In this document: positions 19,394-30,595 of the stretch, piece by piece
Layout of the letters: each line of letters opens with the position of its first letter
Position numbering within the stretch: the first letter of the stretch is position 1
Assembly (NCBI GenBank): GCA_019635795.1
Contig: JAHBYV010000017.1
Location: 20,182-84,181, forward strand
Direction of reading: 5' to 3'
DNA: 64,000 nt
From: Rhizobiaceae bacterium
GTDB taxonomy: Bacteria > Pseudomonadota > Alphaproteobacteria > Rhizobiales > Rhizobiaceae
The notes under the pieces: generated by a model
Databases searched by the model: none
The model's input: the letters and a program-made list of their open reading frames with translations, nothing else
Told to the model about the DNA's origin: nothing
Made by a program: the position numbers and the translations under genes

Positions 19394-20683
19394 ATGACCA
19401 ACTCGGTTGCGAAGCTGGATTTCGAAGGGAAGACACATGACTTCAAGGTAAAGGCCGGCACTGTCGGGCCAGCCGTGATCGACATTGCCTCCCTCTACAA
19501 GGAAACCGGCACGTTCACATATGATCCGGGCTTCACTTCAACCGCGAGCTGCGAATCCAAGATCACATTTATCGACGGCGATGAAGGTATTTTGCTGCAT
19601 CGCGGATATCCGATTGAGCAACTTGCAGAACATGGCGACTTTCTAGAGGTCTGCTATCTCCTGCTTTACGGAGAGCTTCCAACCAAGGCGCAGAAGGACG
19701 ATTTCGACTATCGCGTTACGCGCCATACAATGGTGCACGAGCAAATGTCGCGGTTTTTCACCGGGTTCCGCCGTGATGCTCACCCCATGGCTGTCATGTG
19801 CGGCGTAGTCGGCGCGCTGTCTGCGTTCTATCACGACTCGACCGACATTTCGGATCCTTACCAGCGCATGATTGCGTCGATGCGGCTGATCGCGAAGATG
19901 CCTACCATAGCAGCGATGGCCTACAAATATCATGTTGGCCAACCGTTCATTTACCCCAAGAACGAGCTGAACTATGCGGCGAACTTCTTGCATATGTGTT
20001 TTGCAGTGCCTTGCGAAGAATACAAAGTTAATCCGGTGCTGGCGCGCGCAATGGACCGAATTTTCATTTTGCACGCGGACCACGAGCAGAACGCGTCCAC
20101 CTCAACGGTACGGCTGGCCGGATCGTCTGGAGCTAACCCATTTGCATGTATCGCCGCGGGCATTGCTTGCTTGTGGGGTCCTGCACACGGCGGCGCAAAC
20201 GAAGCTGCGCTCAATATGCTGGCCGAAATCGGCAACGTCGACCGAATTCCTGAATTCATCGCGCGCGCCAAGGACAAAAATGATCCTTTCCGCCTGATGG
20301 GTTTTGGACACAGAGTCTACAAAAACTATGACCCTCGCGCAAAGATCATGCAGAAGACCACGCATGAGGTTCTTGCTGAAATCGGCATCAAGGACGACCC
20401 GCTGCTTGACGTAGCGATGGAGCTGGAACGGATCGCTTTGACGGATGAATATTTCATCGAAAAGAAGCTGTATCCAAATATCGATTTCTACTCCGGTATT
20501 ACGTTGAAGGCCTTGGGCTTCCCCACCACCATGTTCACCGTGCTCTTCGCATTGGCGCGCACTGTTGGCTGGATTGCTCAGTGGAAGGAAATGATCGAAG
20601 ATCCTCAGCAGAAGATCGGACGCCCTCGCCAATTGTATACGGGCTACCCAGAGCGCGACTACGTGCCGATCGCCAAGCGCTGA
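19394..20683 (+). CDS. gltA: Citrate synthase (type II)
   Basis: Condenses acetyl-CoA with oxaloacetate at TCA cycle entry. The product is 429 aa, the hexameric Gram-negative type. Visible are [21 protein letters not shown], the citrate synthase signature [14 protein letters not shown] with its active-site His, an earlier active-site His in [12 protein letters not shown], and the catalytic Asp region near [16 protein letters not shown] stands a few bases before the ATG. The gene has its own 180-bp upstream region and a terminator directly after it. Confidence 0.97.
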   Translation: MTNSVAKLDFEGKTHDFKVKAGTVGPAVIDIASLYKETGTFTYDPGFTSTASCESKITFIDGDEGILLHRGYPIEQLAEHGDFLEVCYLLLYGELPTKAQKDDFDYRVTRHTMVHEQMSRFFTGFRRDAHPMAVMCGVVGALSAFYHDSTDISDPYQRMIASMRLIAKMPTIAAMAYKYHVGQPFIYPKNELNYAANFLHMCFAVPCEEYKVNPVLARAMDRIFILHADHEQNASTSTVRLAGSSGANPFACIAAGIACLWGPAHGGANEAALNMLAEIGNVDRIPEFIARAKDKNDPFRLMGFGHRVYKNYDPRAKIMQKTTHEVLAEIGIKDDPLLDVAMELERIALTDEYFIEKKLYPNIDFYSGITLKALGFPTTMFTVLFALARTVGWIAQWKEMIEDPQQKIGRPRQLYTGYPERDYVPIAKR

Positions 20684-20708
20684 TCAAACCCAGATTGAGC
20701 TACTATAT

Positions 20709-20733
20709 GGGCGCTGTTCTTCGGACAGCGCCC
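20709..20733. terminator. Terminator between convergent gltA and lpxB
   Basis: 9-bp stem GGGCGCTGT/ACAGCGCCC with a 7-base loop and a T-rich tract (TATTTCTTTTC) on the gltA side. It overlaps the first base of the lpxB stop codon, so it may act for both strands. Confidence 0.8.
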
Positions 20734-21899
20734 TATTTCTTTTCGGCTATGACGCTGAGGACTGCATCTGCGGCGATTTCACCTGATGGCCGAGACGTGC
20801 GCATCCGCTTGCCCACCTCAGAGAATCCGTCAATTTGCCACTGCCGAAAAGCAGTTTCATCCAGCAATGCTTCAAGATAGCGCGCCATATATTTGGGACG
20901 CAAAAGATCCTCGATGCACTCAGGGACGATTGTCCGATCTGCAATGAGGTTAGGCAAACACGCCGACCACGCAGTGACCAGACCACGGAGCATTCGGGCA
21001 AATGGGTCAAGCTTGTAGGTCGAAACTGTTGGAACGCCGCACAACGCCAGCTCAAGTGAAACAGTTCCTGATGCAATCAAAGCTGCATCAGCTTGAGCAA
21101 AAGCATTCCATTTAGCCTCAGCACCCTTCAAAATCTGGGGCTGTTGGGGCCACTTTTCGATATGGCTGGAAACCAGATCTTCAGTGTTTGGAACGGTTGG
21201 CAACAGAAGGTTCAGTTTTCTGCCTCTGCTCCGAAGCACCTCCACTGTTTCAAGGAACGGGTCCATCAGCGCCCGAACCTCTCCCTTTCGGGAGCCAGGC
21301 AGGAGCAGCAGGGTTTTAGGTGCTACGCTGCTGATAGAATGTTTGGCTGCTTGCGCTGCCGCCGCACGTAAAACATCTGGATCATGCGCCAGGCGGTGGC
21401 CGACATACGTCCCCGCCGGCCCGCCCAATCGCTCAAGTTCACTCGCTTCAAAGGGAAGTATACAAAGCACGCGATCGACATTTGGTCGCATGGCGGCAGC
21501 CCTGCCAGGTCGCCACGCCCACACACTCGGGCAGACATAATGAACTATTGGGATGGATGGATTCGCTGCGCGCACTTTCGCCGCCACACGCAGGTTAAAT
21601 TCCGGACTGTCGACAGTCACCAGGCAATCGGGCTTCTGCTCTGAAATCGTGCGAGCGGCCAATCCGATTCTGGAAACCAGGCGCGGGAGATCGCGGACAA
21701 CGGCGCTTAGCCCCATCAATGCAATGTCGTTGGCCGGAAAGATCGACTTCATGCCGAGTTCTGCCAAATGGCGCCCACCTACCCCTATGACGTCCACTTC
21801 GCGGCCTGACTGGATTTTCAGTGCCTGCACAAGGTCGGCTGCGAGCAAGTCGCCCGATTCCTCTCCGGCAATCACCGCCACTTTCAAAGCTCGGCTCAA
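20733..21899 (-). CDS. lpxB: Lipid-A-disaccharide synthase
   Basis: Glycosyltransferase (GT19) that joins UDP-diacylglucosamine and lipid X to form the lipid A disaccharide at the inner membrane. The product is 388 aa. Motifs: VIAGEESGDLLAADLV, VGVGGRHLAELGM, YVCPSVWAWRPGRA, LLLPGSRKGEVRAL, and SGTVSLELALCGVPTVSTYK. The start is TTG at 21899: its TTGA overlaps the LpxI stop, GGAG lies 8 bases upstream, and the protein then begins where the family does. Last gene of the reverse-strand lipid A cluster. Confidence 0.95.
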   Translation of the reverse strand: MSRALKVAVIAGEESGDLLAADLVQALKIQSGREVDVIGVGGRHLAELGMKSIFPANDIALMGLSAVVRDLPRLVSRIGLAARTISEQKPDCLVTVDSPEFNLRVAAKVRAANPSIPIVHYVCPSVWAWRPGRAAAMRPNVDRVLCILPFEASELERLGGPAGTYVGHRLAHDPDVLRAAAAQAAKHSISSVAPKTLLLLPGSRKGEVRALMDPFLETVEVLRSRGRKLNLLLPTVPNTEDLVSSHIEKWPQQPQILKGAEAKWNAFAQADAALIASGTVSLELALCGVPTVSTYKLDPFARMLRGLVTAWSACLPNLIADRTIVPECIEDLLRPKYMARYLEALLDETAFRQWQIDGFSEVGKRMRTSRPSGEIAADAVLSVIAEKK

Positions 21900-22783
21900 T
21901 TACGCTTCTCCGGCGCAAGACCAACTACAAAAAGGCCAAGCTCATCCGCCCGTTTAATCAACTCTTTGAATTCCATGGCCAGAGTCGAATCCGCTACCAC
22001 GGCGATCCCTCTTAACCCGGCGGCCGCGGCACCGATGACGGTTTTAACGCCTATGCCGGGCATGTCAGTCCGCCATTCCTGCCCAGGCTTGACACTTTTA
22101 ACAAGCACGCCTCCGCTTTTACCCGCAATCCGCCCATGATTGCGCAATTCCGCCACGCGCGCCAGCAGGCCGTCCGTGCCCTCAATGCCTTCCAAAGCGA
22201 TTGCGCGACCGCCTATGGCGACCGCAGCCTGACCAATATCCAATGCCCCAATTGCCAGCGCCGCCTCCAAAGCAGCATCTATATCGCGTTTATCGGAGGT
22301 TCCCGGCCGCAATTTGGTGTGGACACCTTCAGGCACGAGCAGGTCGGGAAGGATATCGTGCGCCCCGATAACCTCTATTCCATGGCTCTCCAAGTATTCC
22401 ACCAAGCTTCGCAACAGGCCATCGTCACCCTTGCTCAACGCCCTGATAAGTTTTGGCAACACGGCCAATATCGGCAATATTGGCCTCAGCCGAGTCCATT
22501 TAGGCCGTCGGCCCACGGTGCCTGCAAATACAACGCGTTTGACATTTCGAGCCTTCAAATGTGCCAGAAGCCCACCTGCTGCTTCCAGCTCAAGCGTAGT
22601 TTGCGGCAAACCCGAGAAATCTTCAGGATGGTCCACTTCGCCGGCTAGCAACACCACGTAGCAAGGCGCATCCTGAGCTCGAAGTGCATTTGCCAGCTCA
22701 ACCGGCAACCGCCCTCCCCCCGCTATAATTGCAGTCAGGGGCGCAGAGACTGCGGAGGTTTCAGGTTTCTTGTTCGTTCGCAT
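21896..22783 (-). CDS. lpxI: UDP-2,3-diacylglucosamine pyrophosphatase LpxI (DUF1009)
   Basis: Makes lipid X from UDP-2,3-diacylglucosamine, replacing LpxH in alphaproteobacteria. The product is 295 aa. The N-terminal half has IIAGGGRLPVELANAL and FAGTVGRRPKWTRLRP. The C-terminal half has the conserved KSVKPGQEWRTDMPGIGVKTV region with the catalytic acidic residues, then GLRGIAVVADSTL. It overlaps lpxA by 23 bp and lpxB by 4 bp, indicating tight translational coupling. Finding LpxI between LpxA and LpxB matches rhizobial and Caulobacter gene order. Confidence 0.95.
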   Translation of the reverse strand: MRTNKKPETSAVSAPLTAIIAGGGRLPVELANALRAQDAPCYVVLLAGEVDHPEDFSGLPQTTLELEAAGGLLAHLKARNVKRVVFAGTVGRRPKWTRLRPILPILAVLPKLIRALSKGDDGLLRSLVEYLESHGIEVIGAHDILPDLLVPEGVHTKLRPGTSDKRDIDAALEAALAIGALDIGQAAVAIGGRAIALEGIEGTDGLLARVAELRNHGRIAGKSGGVLVKSVKPGQEWRTDMPGIGVKTVIGAAAAGLRGIAVVADSTLAMEFKELIKRADELGLFVVGLAPEKRN

Positions 22784-23594
22784 TCAGCTCGCCGCCTTTG
22801 ACTGGTGGCGTAACAAAGTAGCGCTTGCCGCGCTCACTCATGAAGTCAACAATACGCATGGAAAGAGGCGAACGCGCAAACTTTTCGCGCGCCAGTTTCA
22901 AGTTCTCGGCCATTGGACGTGAGCGTTCAAAAATCGCGATATATGCTTCTCGCACAGTACGAATATCGTCCTTGCTCATCCCGGATCGACGCATCCCGAC
23001 GACATTTAGACCGCGCAAGCTCGCAAGGTTTCCCTGAGCCATGCCGAAGGGTATCACATCACCTGAAATTCCTGACATGCCCGCGAGAAACGCGTTGTTT
23101 CCAACCCGGACAAACTGGAGAACCGCAGTTAGCCCGCCGATTGTTACATTGTCACCAATTTCGCAGTGGCCCGCCAAAGTGGCCCCGTTTGCCATAATTA
23201 CATTATTCCCCACAATGCAGTCATGAGCGATGTGGCAATAGGCCATTATAAAGCAGTTGTTGCCGACCACAGTCACGCCACGGCTGGAATCAGACCCCGC
23301 GTGGATTGTGACCGATTCCCGGATGGTCGTATCCGAGCCTATCTTCAACTGGGTTGCCCCACCCTTATGCGAAAGATTTTGCGGTTCCTCTCCAAGCGCG
23401 GCGTGCGGAAAGACGCGGCAATTGTCTCCCAGCTCCGTCCGTCCGGTTATCGAAACGTGGCTGGAGAGACGTACATTTGAGCCAAGCACAACAGAAGGCC
23501 CGACGTGACAAAACGGACCAATAAAAGAACCTTCGCCAATTTTGGCCCCCGGTTCAACAATCGAACTGGGGTGGACAGTTACTGAGTCACTCAT
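22761..23594 (-). CDS. lpxA: UDP-N-acetylglucosamine acyltransferase
   Basis: First step of lipid A synthesis: transfers a 3-hydroxyacyl chain from ACP to UDP-GlcNAc. The product is 277 aa with a left-handed beta-helix of hexapeptide repeats (IVEPGAKIGEGSFIGPF and onward). The catalytic-His region is MAYCHIAHDCIVGNNVIMANGA in the middle, and the helical C-terminal domain includes GLNVVGMRRSGMS. ATG start 3 bp after the fabZ stop. Confidence 0.96.
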   Translation of the reverse strand: MSDSVTVHPSSIVEPGAKIGEGSFIGPFCHVGPSVVLGSNVRLSSHVSITGRTELGDNCRVFPHAALGEEPQNLSHKGGATQLKIGSDTTIRESVTIHAGSDSSRGVTVVGNNCFIMAYCHIAHDCIVGNNVIMANGATLAGHCEIGDNVTIGGLTAVLQFVRVGNNAFLAGMSGISGDVIPFGMAQGNLASLRGLNVVGMRRSGMSKDDIRTVREAYIAIFERSRPMAENLKLAREKFARSPLSMRIVDFMSERGKRYFVTPPVKGGELNANEQET

Positions 23595-23597
23595 AAA

Positions 23598-24062
23598 TCA
23601 ATCCAGTTTGGGAGAAAGCATTGCAGAGATTTCGGCTTCCGCAGCTTTTGTCCCATCTACCACTGCCTCGCACGCAAAGCGCCAAATATTGCCGCGCTTT
23701 TTCGTCTTGCGTACGTGTAGCTCCAGCCGGTCGCCCGGGACAACCGGCCGCCTGAACTTCGCGTTATCGATAGTCATAAAGTAGACCAACGGGGGCTTGT
23801 CAGAACCTGTAGCGCGCACGCAAATCGCGCCAGCCGTCTGAGCCATTGCCTCAATGATCAAGACACCCGGCATAACGGGATGATCGGGAAAATGACCTTG
23901 AAAATGAGGCTCATTAAAGGTCACATTTTTAATCCCGATCGCAGAGTCATCGCCATCGATGTCCACAATCCGGTCAACGAGCAGCATCGGATAGCGATGC
24001 GGCAACAGTTGCAGCAGTTTAAGAATATCAACTGCTTCCAGTTTTGCTGCCGCCTCATTCAT
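23598..24062 (-). CDS. fabZ: 3-hydroxyacyl-ACP dehydratase FabZ
   Basis: Hot-dog-fold dehydratase of fatty acid elongation. 154 aa. The active-site helix segment is [12 protein letters not shown], followed by [19 protein letters not shown] with its catalytic His, and a later acidic residue in [10 protein letters not shown]. It sits between lpxD and lpxA with gaps of 2-3 bp, linking fatty acid supply (the 3-hydroxyacyl-ACP pool) with lipid A acylation. Confidence 0.97.
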   Translation of the reverse strand: MNEAAAKLEAVDILKLLQLLPHRYPMLLVDRIVDIDGDDSAIGIKNVTFNEPHFQGHFPDHPVMPGVLIIEAMAQTAGAICVRATGSDKPPLVYFMTIDNAKFRRPVVPGDRLELHVRKTKKRGNIWRFACEAVVDGTKAAEAEISAMLSPKLD

Positions 24063-24064
24063 TA

Positions 24065-25105
24065 TTATTCCCCCTGCTTGCGAGCTGCGAGTTTCCTGAT
24101 GGTCGAGACCTGCCGGAAGAAATCACGCACAGGAACCGCAGGTGCACCGGCCCAACGCGCATCATCCGGAATATTGTCCATTACGCCCGAAGCTGCGGCG
24201 ATCTGAACCCGCGACCCGATTGTCACGTGGTCAGCAATACCGACACGCCCTCCGAGCATTACATAATCTCCTAATGTAACAGAACCGGAAAGACCGCAAT
24301 GCCCTGCGATCACGCAACCGCGACCGATTCTAACATTATGCGCAATCTGCACGAGATTATCGATCTTGGTTGCTTCCCCGATAATTGTGTCGTCCAAAGC
24401 GCCGCGATCCACTGTTGAGTTCGCGCCTATCTCTACATCGTCCTGTAGAACAACGCGGCCAAGCTGAGGCATACGCTCCGGGCCTTTTTCCCCAAAGACG
24501 AACCCGAAACCGTCCTGTCCAATGCGCGCCCCGCCATGGATGGTGACCCGATCACCAATCAGCGCATACTGAACCGAAGCGCCTGGTCCGACATAGCCAT
24601 TTCGGCCTATCTTACAATTTTTCCCGATCGATGCGTTTGGGCCGATGACAGTACCGGCACCAATCTCGACATCAGGCCCTATAACGGCTCCTGCCTCTAC
24701 GACCACTCCGAGTTCCAATTTGGCGTCAGGATCAATGCTTGCCGCATGCGAAATTCCGGCCTCCGACGTAAGTGCGCCCGGAATTGCGGCATCTGGAAAC
24801 ATTTCACGCCCAAGGCGGGCAAAGGCCCATTGGGGCCGCTTGTGAACCAAAGTGGCTATACCTGCAGGTACAGCGCCTGCTAATTCAGGTGAACATATTA
24901 CGGCCGCAGCTACGATCCCGTCTAACAAGGAGGCGTGTCGCCGGCCTTCGATGAACACGAGCTTACCAGCCCCACCGACTTCGGCCTTTGCCAATCCGGC
25001 AATCTCAACAGTTTCCTGCGATTGGTCTTGCAATGACGCGCCCACAAGGCGCGCAACATCACCCACGGTAAAATGCCGCGAAGGAACGAAAAAGTCGGTT
25101 GTCAT
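24065..25105 (-). CDS. lpxD: UDP-3-O-(3-hydroxyacyl)glucosamine N-acyltransferase
   Basis: Third step of lipid A synthesis: N-acylates UDP-3-O-acylglucosamine. The product is 346 aa. The N-terminal uridine-binding domain has [16 protein letters not shown] hexapeptide-repeat beta-helix follows, with [14 protein letters not shown] and the catalytic-His segment [23 protein letters not shown]. The C-terminal helix is [19 protein letters not shown]. It lies directly downstream of bamA with no skp gene in between. Confidence 0.96.
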   Translation of the reverse strand: MTTDFFVPSRHFTVGDVARLVGASLQDQSQETVEIAGLAKAEVGGAGKLVFIEGRRHASLLDGIVAAAVICSPELAGAVPAGIATLVHKRPQWAFARLGREMFPDAAIPGALTSEAGISHAASIDPDAKLELGVVVEAGAVIGPDVEIGAGTVIGPNASIGKNCKIGRNGYVGPGASVQYALIGDRVTIHGGARIGQDGFGFVFGEKGPERMPQLGRVVLQDDVEIGANSTVDRGALDDTIIGEATKIDNLVQIAHNVRIGRGCVIAGHCGLSGSVTLGDYVMLGGRVGIADHVTIGSRVQIAAASGVMDNIPDDARWAGAPAVPVRDFFRQVSTIRKLAARKQGE

Positions 25106-25146
25106 GCGAACCTGTGTTCTGATGGGCGCGCAAGCGCGCCCATTCC

Positions 25147-27528
25147 TTAGAACTTGGTGGAAACGCCGAAGCTGAATTCCTGAACTTCGTCGTACTTTTC
25201 CTTTGCGACCGGAATCGCATAGTCAACACGAAGCGGCCCGAACGGTGAAGCCCAAAGCAATCCCACGCCTACCGAAGCGCGCCACTGCATATCATCACCT
25301 TGGACATTCACACCAGCAACCTGAATGTCGCTTCCGTAAAGCGTAGCGGCATCAGCAAAGACAGCGCCGCGCAACCCGAGGCCCTCTGGAACCAGTGGAA
25401 GCGGGAATTGCGCTTCAACCGACGCATTCAAGTAGGTCGTTCCACCGAGATGATTCTCTTCAGGATCCCCTACATTGGCATCATAGGGCCCGATGCCATT
25501 GTAGTCGAAACCGCGAATGATTCGGTTGCTGCTCTTGAACTGATCAAAGATCCGAAGCCCATCATCGCCATTAGCTATGATGTGACCGCCGCCGAGCGAA
25601 ACGAGCCCAACGAGGTCCATCTCTTCATTCAGCGTTTTATACGCCAAAGCGCGCGCTGTGAGTTTCAGATAGTCGGCATCGCCTCCAAGTCCAGCGTACT
25701 CAGTCGTGAAAGTGCCGTAGAGACCTTCGCGCGGGTTTTTCTTGTCATCAATCGTGTCATACACAATTGTTCCACTGATCGCAGACTTAACCCAAGCTGA
25801 ATCCTGGCTTAGGTCGATAGCCTCAATTACAGCCTGTGAGAGATGAGCCTGGCAGCCAGCAATATTGTCATCGCAGAAGTCGCGATAGTTATACTTCTCT
25901 TGCGAGTAGGTATAGGCCAACTGCGTGGAGATGGATTCGGTAATTGGCAAGCCAAAGCGAACCGTTCCACCCGTCTGTTCACTTTCGTAATAGTTGTACG
26001 TGCGCGTGTTACGGAAAATATCAAATCCTGCGGAGATGCGATTTCCCAAGAAATAAGGCTCGGTGAACGAGAACATGAAATCCTGCGAATTCTCCCCGCC
26101 ACCCGCTGACAAGCGGATGAACTGTCCACGACCGAGGAAGTTTCGTTCAGTAATGGACCCTTCTGCCGTCGGGCCAGATGTTTCACCGCCAGTGGAGTAA
26201 CCTGCACCGATAGAGAACTCGCCGGTCGATTTCTCAACCACATCCACCACCAAAACAACCTGATCCGGCTGCGAGCCAGGAGCCGTTGAGATATCGACCT
26301 TCTGGAAGAAGTCCAGTTTCTCCAAGCGGCGCTTCGCACGCTGAATCAGAACCTGATTGAACGCATCGCCTTCGCTAATGTCGAACTCACGACGAATGAC
26401 ATAGTCACGAGTCCGATCATTGCCGCGAATTTCGATGCGCTCGACATAGGCCCTTGTGCCCTGATCAATCGTATAGACCACATCAATCGTGTGATTCTCA
26501 AAATTGCGATCACCGCGCGGCGTGACCTGAGCAAAAGCATAGCCACGGCCAGCAACAGTTTCGGTCAAACGAATGATGGTATCTTCGACTTCTTTGGCGC
26601 TGTACCAGTCACCCGTATGGGTTTCCAGAACCGTGTTGAGCGAGTTGGAGTCGATCTCCGCGATACTGCTTTCAACACTAATGTTGCCGAAGCGATAGCG
26701 CTCGCCTTCTTCAACAGTGATGTTGATTGTATATTCGTTTGCAGCCTCGTTGAGTTCAGCCGACGCCGAAATCACCTGAAAATCGGCGTATCCACGATTA
26801 AAATAGAAGCGGCGGAGTGCTTCCTCGTCGGCACGCAGGCGGTCTTCGCTGTAGATATCATCGCGGAACAGGAACGAGAGATATCCTGAAGCCTTCGTGG
26901 AAACAACCTGTGACAAGCGACGGTCGCTATAAGCGTTGTTACCATTGAAGTTAACTGCCGCGATTTTTGTACGGCCACCTTCGTTAATTTCAAAGACGAC
27001 GTTAACGCGATTATTGCCCACATCAACGATCTGGGTACGAACCGTCGCATCGTCGCGACCGATCGCTCCATAAGCGTCTTTCACCGACTGGGCGTCCGAA
27101 TCGAGCTGCGCGCTTGAGAATGCCGAGCGAGGCTTCAGCTCAACTGCATTCGCCAGCTGGGCGTCCTTGAGCTTTTTGTTACCCTGAAACAGGACCTGAT
27201 TGACGATCTGGTGCTGGGAAACCTGAACAACAAGCGTGGAACCTGAAAGGTTCACTTTGACGTCCGAATAGAGGACAGTCGCGAAAAGGCGCTTCACTGC
27301 CTCATCAATATCGTCACTGCTGATGTTTTGGCCGGTCGATATACCCAACTGGTTTCGTACGGTTGCGGCATCAACGCCGGAAGAACCGCGCACATCAATG
27401 TTTCTGACAACCGCAGCGTGTGCCACTGAGATAGCTGCCAACTCCATGACAACCGCGCCAGGAACAACAAGTGCGGCGGACATCGCCACCGCGGACGCGG
27501 CGCTTAGATAACGATTACGTGCCTTCAT
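25147..27528 (-). CDS. bamA: Outer membrane protein assembly factor BamA
   Basis: Outer-membrane Omp85 insertase. 793 aa with an N-terminal signal peptide (basic MKARNRY, hydrophobic AAVSAVAM-like core, cleavage after about AHA). POTRA domains follow to about residue 420; repeats such as [20 protein letters not shown] and [20 protein letters not shown] show the fold. A 16-strand barrel comes next, with [35 protein letters not shown] and a terminal aromatic signal FGVSTKF. A 216-bp gap upstream separates it from rseP and may carry a separate promoter, with a near-match CtrA-like site around 27638-27652. Confidence 0.96.
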   Translation of the reverse strand: MKARNRYLSAASAVAMSAALVVPGAVVMELAAISVAHAAVVRNIDVRGSSGVDAATVRNQLGISTGQNISSDDIDEAVKRLFATVLYSDVKVNLSGSTLVVQVSQHQIVNQVLFQGNKKLKDAQLANAVELKPRSAFSSAQLDSDAQSVKDAYGAIGRDDATVRTQIVDVGNNRVNVVFEINEGGRTKIAAVNFNGNNAYSDRRLSQVVSTKASGYLSFLFRDDIYSEDRLRADEEALRRFYFNRGYADFQVISASAELNEAANEYTINITVEEGERYRFGNISVESSIAEIDSNSLNTVLETHTGDWYSAKEVEDTIIRLTETVAGRGYAFAQVTPRGDRNFENHTIDVVYTIDQGTRAYVERIEIRGNDRTRDYVIRREFDISEGDAFNQVLIQRAKRRLEKLDFFQKVDISTAPGSQPDQVVLVVDVVEKSTGEFSIGAGYSTGGETSGPTAEGSITERNFLGRGQFIRLSAGGGENSQDFMFSFTEPYFLGNRISAGFDIFRNTRTYNYYESEQTGGTVRFGLPITESISTQLAYTYSQEKYNYRDFCDDNIAGCQAHLSQAVIEAIDLSQDSAWVKSAISGTIVYDTIDDKKNPREGLYGTFTTEYAGLGGDADYLKLTARALAYKTLNEEMDLVGLVSLGGGHIIANGDDGLRIFDQFKSSNRIIRGFDYNGIGPYDANVGDPEENHLGGTTYLNASVEAQFPLPLVPEGLGLRGAVFADAATLYGSDIQVAGVNVQGDDMQWRASVGVGLLWASPFGPLRVDYAIPVAKEKYDEVQEFSFGVSTKF

Positions 27529-27744
27529 GGGGCCTTATTACCTTTTTTTTCTCGATGTACCCACGGCGAGAAAACCGGACTTACTGGGATTCCCATTTCC
27601 GTAATAGCGAGATTTTCATTACACGCAAGGCTCCGGGTTAATTTCAATTTACTAACCCCCAATGCGTGACATTACCGACACGCCTTACTCGACACTATGG
27701 TAAATACTGTGTCAATTTTCGGCGATTTTGAGCTATCTTATTCC

Positions 27745-28884
27745 CTAACACCCGAAAAGATCGTTCCAGAAGACGAATCCCATGAACCCCAACACAAGGA
27801 AGAATCCTACCTTGTAAACTGCCTCCATCGCCTTTTCAGACACCGGTTTGCGCTGAACAGCCTCAACAGCATAGAACGCCAGATGGCCCCCATCCAGAGG
27901 GGGGATGGGTAGAAGATTGAGTATTCCAATACCTACTGATAACAGCGCCACCAGTTGAACAAGCCATTGAAAGCCCAATTTTGCTGCCTGCCCAGAGATC
28001 TTTGCAATCTTTACCGGTCCGCCCAGCTGGCAACGATCTTCACGACCAATGACAAAGCGTTTCAAAAATTGACCGGTTTGCCCAATGATGGAGCCAGTCT
28101 CGCGTACACCCTCAAGCACGGAACCGACCACTCCGTACTCAATGGTTCGGGGTTGCCCTAAAACCTCATCATTGACCACCCCAATGACACCGACATTAAC
28201 TTTATTCCCAAGCGCATCAGTCTGTTCGGTCTGCCGTGGAGTCGCAACCAGTTTAACTTCCTGCTCGCCGCGCCGCATCACAAAGACAAGTTGATCTCCA
28301 GTTCTTCCTGAAACCAGCCGACGCACGTCAGCAAAAGTCTCGACCGGCGTGCCATCAACGCTTATGAATCGGTCGCCCGGTTGAAAACCCGCCTCTTGCG
28401 CTGCTGAACCCGGCTGTATGCTTGCAACCATAGGTTCAGAGACTGTTCGTCCGTAGGCATAGAACATCACGGCAAAAACCGCGATTGTAAGCAGGAAATT
28501 AAACAGAGGCCCCGCAAAAACGGTCAGCGCCCGTTTCCAGACAGGCTGAGTGTGAAACGCGATTTTATTTTCGCTCTCAGAAAGCTTCTCTATTTCGGAA
28601 TCGTCGGGCGTGCTGGTTGCATTCATATCGCCGACGAATTTGACATAGCCGCCGAGCGGGATCGCAGAAAGCCTCCATCTCGTACCACGGCGATCGTTAA
28701 AGCCGATAAGTTCAGGGCCAAAGCCTATAGAGAACGCCTTGACGCCGATTCCGCACCATCGCCCTAGCAGATAGTGCCCCATCTCATGGACGAAGACGAC
28801 AACGCTCAGGACAAATATGAAGGGGACAAGCGTACCCAGCAACAAACCGGACGTGCCAAAAATGGTATTCAATAAATCGCCCAC
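27745..28884 (-). CDS. rseP: Site-2 intramembrane metalloprotease RseP
   Basis: Zinc protease of the inner membrane that cleaves transmembrane segments such as anti-sigma factors and leftover signal peptides. The product is 379 aa. The zinc motif HEMGH is in FVLSVVVFVHEMGHYLLG. A PDZ domain follows (GSAAQEAGFQPGDRFISVDG, about residues 130-200), then the third zinc ligand region NLLPIPPLDGGHL and a terminal helix. GTG start at 28884. The family is often called MmpA in Caulobacter. A single PDZ is seen, whereas E. coli has two. Confidence 0.94.
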   Translation of the reverse strand: MGDLLNTIFGTSGLLLGTLVPFIFVLSVVVFVHEMGHYLLGRWCGIGVKAFSIGFGPELIGFNDRRGTRWRLSAIPLGGYVKFVGDMNATSTPDDSEIEKLSESENKIAFHTQPVWKRALTVFAGPLFNFLLTIAVFAVMFYAYGRTVSEPMVASIQPGSAAQEAGFQPGDRFISVDGTPVETFADVRRLVSGRTGDQLVFVMRRGEQEVKLVATPRQTEQTDALGNKVNVGVIGVVNDEVLGQPRTIEYGVVGSVLEGVRETGSIIGQTGQFLKRFVIGREDRCQLGGPVKIAKISGQAAKLGFQWLVQLVALLSVGIGILNLLPIPPLDGGHLAFYAVEAVQRKPVSEKAMEAVYKVGFFLVLGFMGFVFWNDLFGC

Positions 28885-28996
28885 TGGGTTGCCGATCCAA
28901 TTCGTCTACGAAAATTTCATTCTTGCCATACGCAACGCCCGCACCAAAGAAAAGGCGGCGAAACAACCTCGCAAAGCAACTCGACGTGATCTTCGC

Positions 28997-29839
28997 TCAG
29001 CCAAACAAGCCGTGTGCCGGGAAATTCAACCCATCGGCAATAGCGCCGATGATATACATCGCAAGTGCAGCAACGACGAGGCCATCAACTCTGTCCATAA
29101 CCCCACCGTGCCCGGGGATAAGCTGGCTGGAATCCTTCACCCCGTGGCGTCTTTTCACCCACGATTCGAAAAGATCGCCAATCTGCGAAAGAGCAGACAG
29201 AATCACAGCCAGCAACAGATAGGCAAGTAAGGATCCAAGTCCCAGCCATAGAACCAGCAGTATTGCGGCAAGCGCACCACCAACAAGCCCTCCCACTGCG
29301 CCGCTTCTGGTTTTCCCGGGCGAAATGGCCGGCGCGAGCTTGGGTCCGCCCACCGCCCGGCCTACGAAATAAGCGAGAATATCGGTGGACCATACCACAG
29401 CGAACAAGAACAGAATCGCAGCAAGGCCACGCCCATCATCACCTCGAAGGAATGCGAGCGCCAAGCCAGAAAACCCAGCATACGCCAGACCCCCGGATGC
29501 CCACCAATCTGCCTGAGTCATTTTTGCGTGCGCGATCGTTGCCGCCAGCCCTAAAAGCAGAATCAGCCAAACGATTTGAGCTTGAACGCCGGCCAGCAGA
29601 GCAAACATTGCGATCCCGAATGGAATACTGGCAACGACTTGGTTCATGCCCCGTGACGAAGTGCGCGACATCCGGCACCATTCAAAGAACATGGCACCCG
29701 CAATAAGGACACTCAGAAGGCGAAAAGGACCGCCGCCGCGCCACGTCAACACCAGTACGGCAGCAGCCAACACTATTGCAGAAACCACCCGCAGCTGGAG
29801 GTTAGACATTGGACGACGCGGCTCGGTGGCTGTGCTCAA
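28997..29839 (-). CDS. cdsA: Phosphatidate cytidylyltransferase
   Basis: Makes CDP-diacylglycerol for phospholipid synthesis, an integral inner-membrane enzyme. 280 aa with about eight hydrophobic segments. The CDS signature region is [21 protein letters not shown], then [16 protein letters not shown] and [29 protein letters not shown] (motif shown in parts across about residues 160-255). A TTG start at 29839 overlaps the uppS stop (TTGA) and has AAGGG upstream. An ATG ten codons later is the alternative. It ends 112 bp before rseP begins; that gap holds no gene. Confidence 0.93.
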   Translation of the reverse strand: MSTATEPRRPMSNLQLRVVSAIVLAAAVLVLTWRGGGPFRLLSVLIAGAMFFEWCRMSRTSSRGMNQVVASIPFGIAMFALLAGVQAQIVWLILLLGLAATIAHAKMTQADWWASGGLAYAGFSGLALAFLRGDDGRGLAAILFLFAVVWSTDILAYFVGRAVGGPKLAPAISPGKTRSGAVGGLVGGALAAILLVLWLGLGSLLAYLLLAVILSALSQIGDLFESWVKRRHGVKDSSQLIPGHGGVMDRVDGLVVAALAMYIIGAIADGLNFPAHGLFG

Positions 29840-30555
29840 GATGCTAACCCTTTCGCAGTTCGCCCGCCAAACCGGCGATCACGCTCGCTAAAAGTTTTCA
29901 GCGCCTCGACAAAACGCGCTGTGCTGAAATCCGGCCAAAAGCAAGGCAAGAAAACGAGTTCGCTATATGCGCTTTGCCAAAGCAAAAAGTTGGAAAGCCG
30001 CATCTCACCACTCGTCCTGATAACAAGGTCCGGATCAGGCATACAAGCCGTGTCGAGAACACCTGAGAATGTTTCAGCCGTAATGTCTGATGGCTCGATA
30101 TCTCCGTCCCGAACCGATTGCGCCAATTTCCTGGCAGCGCGTACGATTTCATCGCGTCCGCCGTAATTGAAAGCAATGTTAAGATTGAGGCGGGTATTGG
30201 CTGCAGTAAGCGCTTCCGCCTCAGCCAGCAATGAAGATATATCCGGCTCCAGCCCCTCGCGAGCACCTAGAATCCGCACCCTCACTCCAGCTCTGTGAAG
30301 CTCGGCAAGGTCCCGTCGAACAAAAAGCTTCAGCAACCCCATCAAATCGCTGACTTCAGACTGTGGGCGAGACCAATTTTCGGAAGAAAATGCATAGACA
30401 GTCAACCATTTGACCCCGAGGTCAGGTGCCGCACGCACTGTCGCCTGTAGCGCCTCTACGCCTGCCTTATGGCCAGCAGCTCGCGGCAGGCCCCGTGCTT
30501 TCGCCCAGCGACCATTGCCATCCATGATAATGGCGACGTGAAAGGGTTGCCCCAT
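29836..30555 (-). CDS. uppS: Di-trans,poly-cis undecaprenyl diphosphate synthase
   Basis: Cis-prenyltransferase that makes the C55 carrier lipid for peptidoglycan and O-antigen. The product is 239 aa. The active-site loop [17 protein letters not shown] is at about residues 9-25. [25 protein letters not shown] and the C-terminal [20 protein letters not shown] with [12 protein letters not shown] follow. It begins 40 bp after the frr stop, leaving no room for dxr, which occupies this place in E. coli. Confidence 0.96.
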   Translation of the reverse strand: MGQPFHVAIIMDGNGRWAKARGLPRAAGHKAGVEALQATVRAAPDLGVKWLTVYAFSSENWSRPQSEVSDLMGLLKLFVRRDLAELHRAGVRVRILGAREGLEPDISSLLAEAEALTAANTRLNLNIAFNYGGRDEIVRAARKLAQSVRDGDIEPSDITAETFSGVLDTACMPDPDLVIRTSGEMRLSNFLLWQSAYSELVFLPCFWPDFSTARFVEALKTFSERDRRFGGRTAKGLAS

Positions 30556-30595
30556 ATTCCGCCTTCCTCCAAACCGAGCAGCGGACGCCTAGTTC

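Noticed and set aside
22136-22648. Forward 170-codon frame
   Set aside because: Antisense to lpxI, whose sequence carries clear LpxI motifs.
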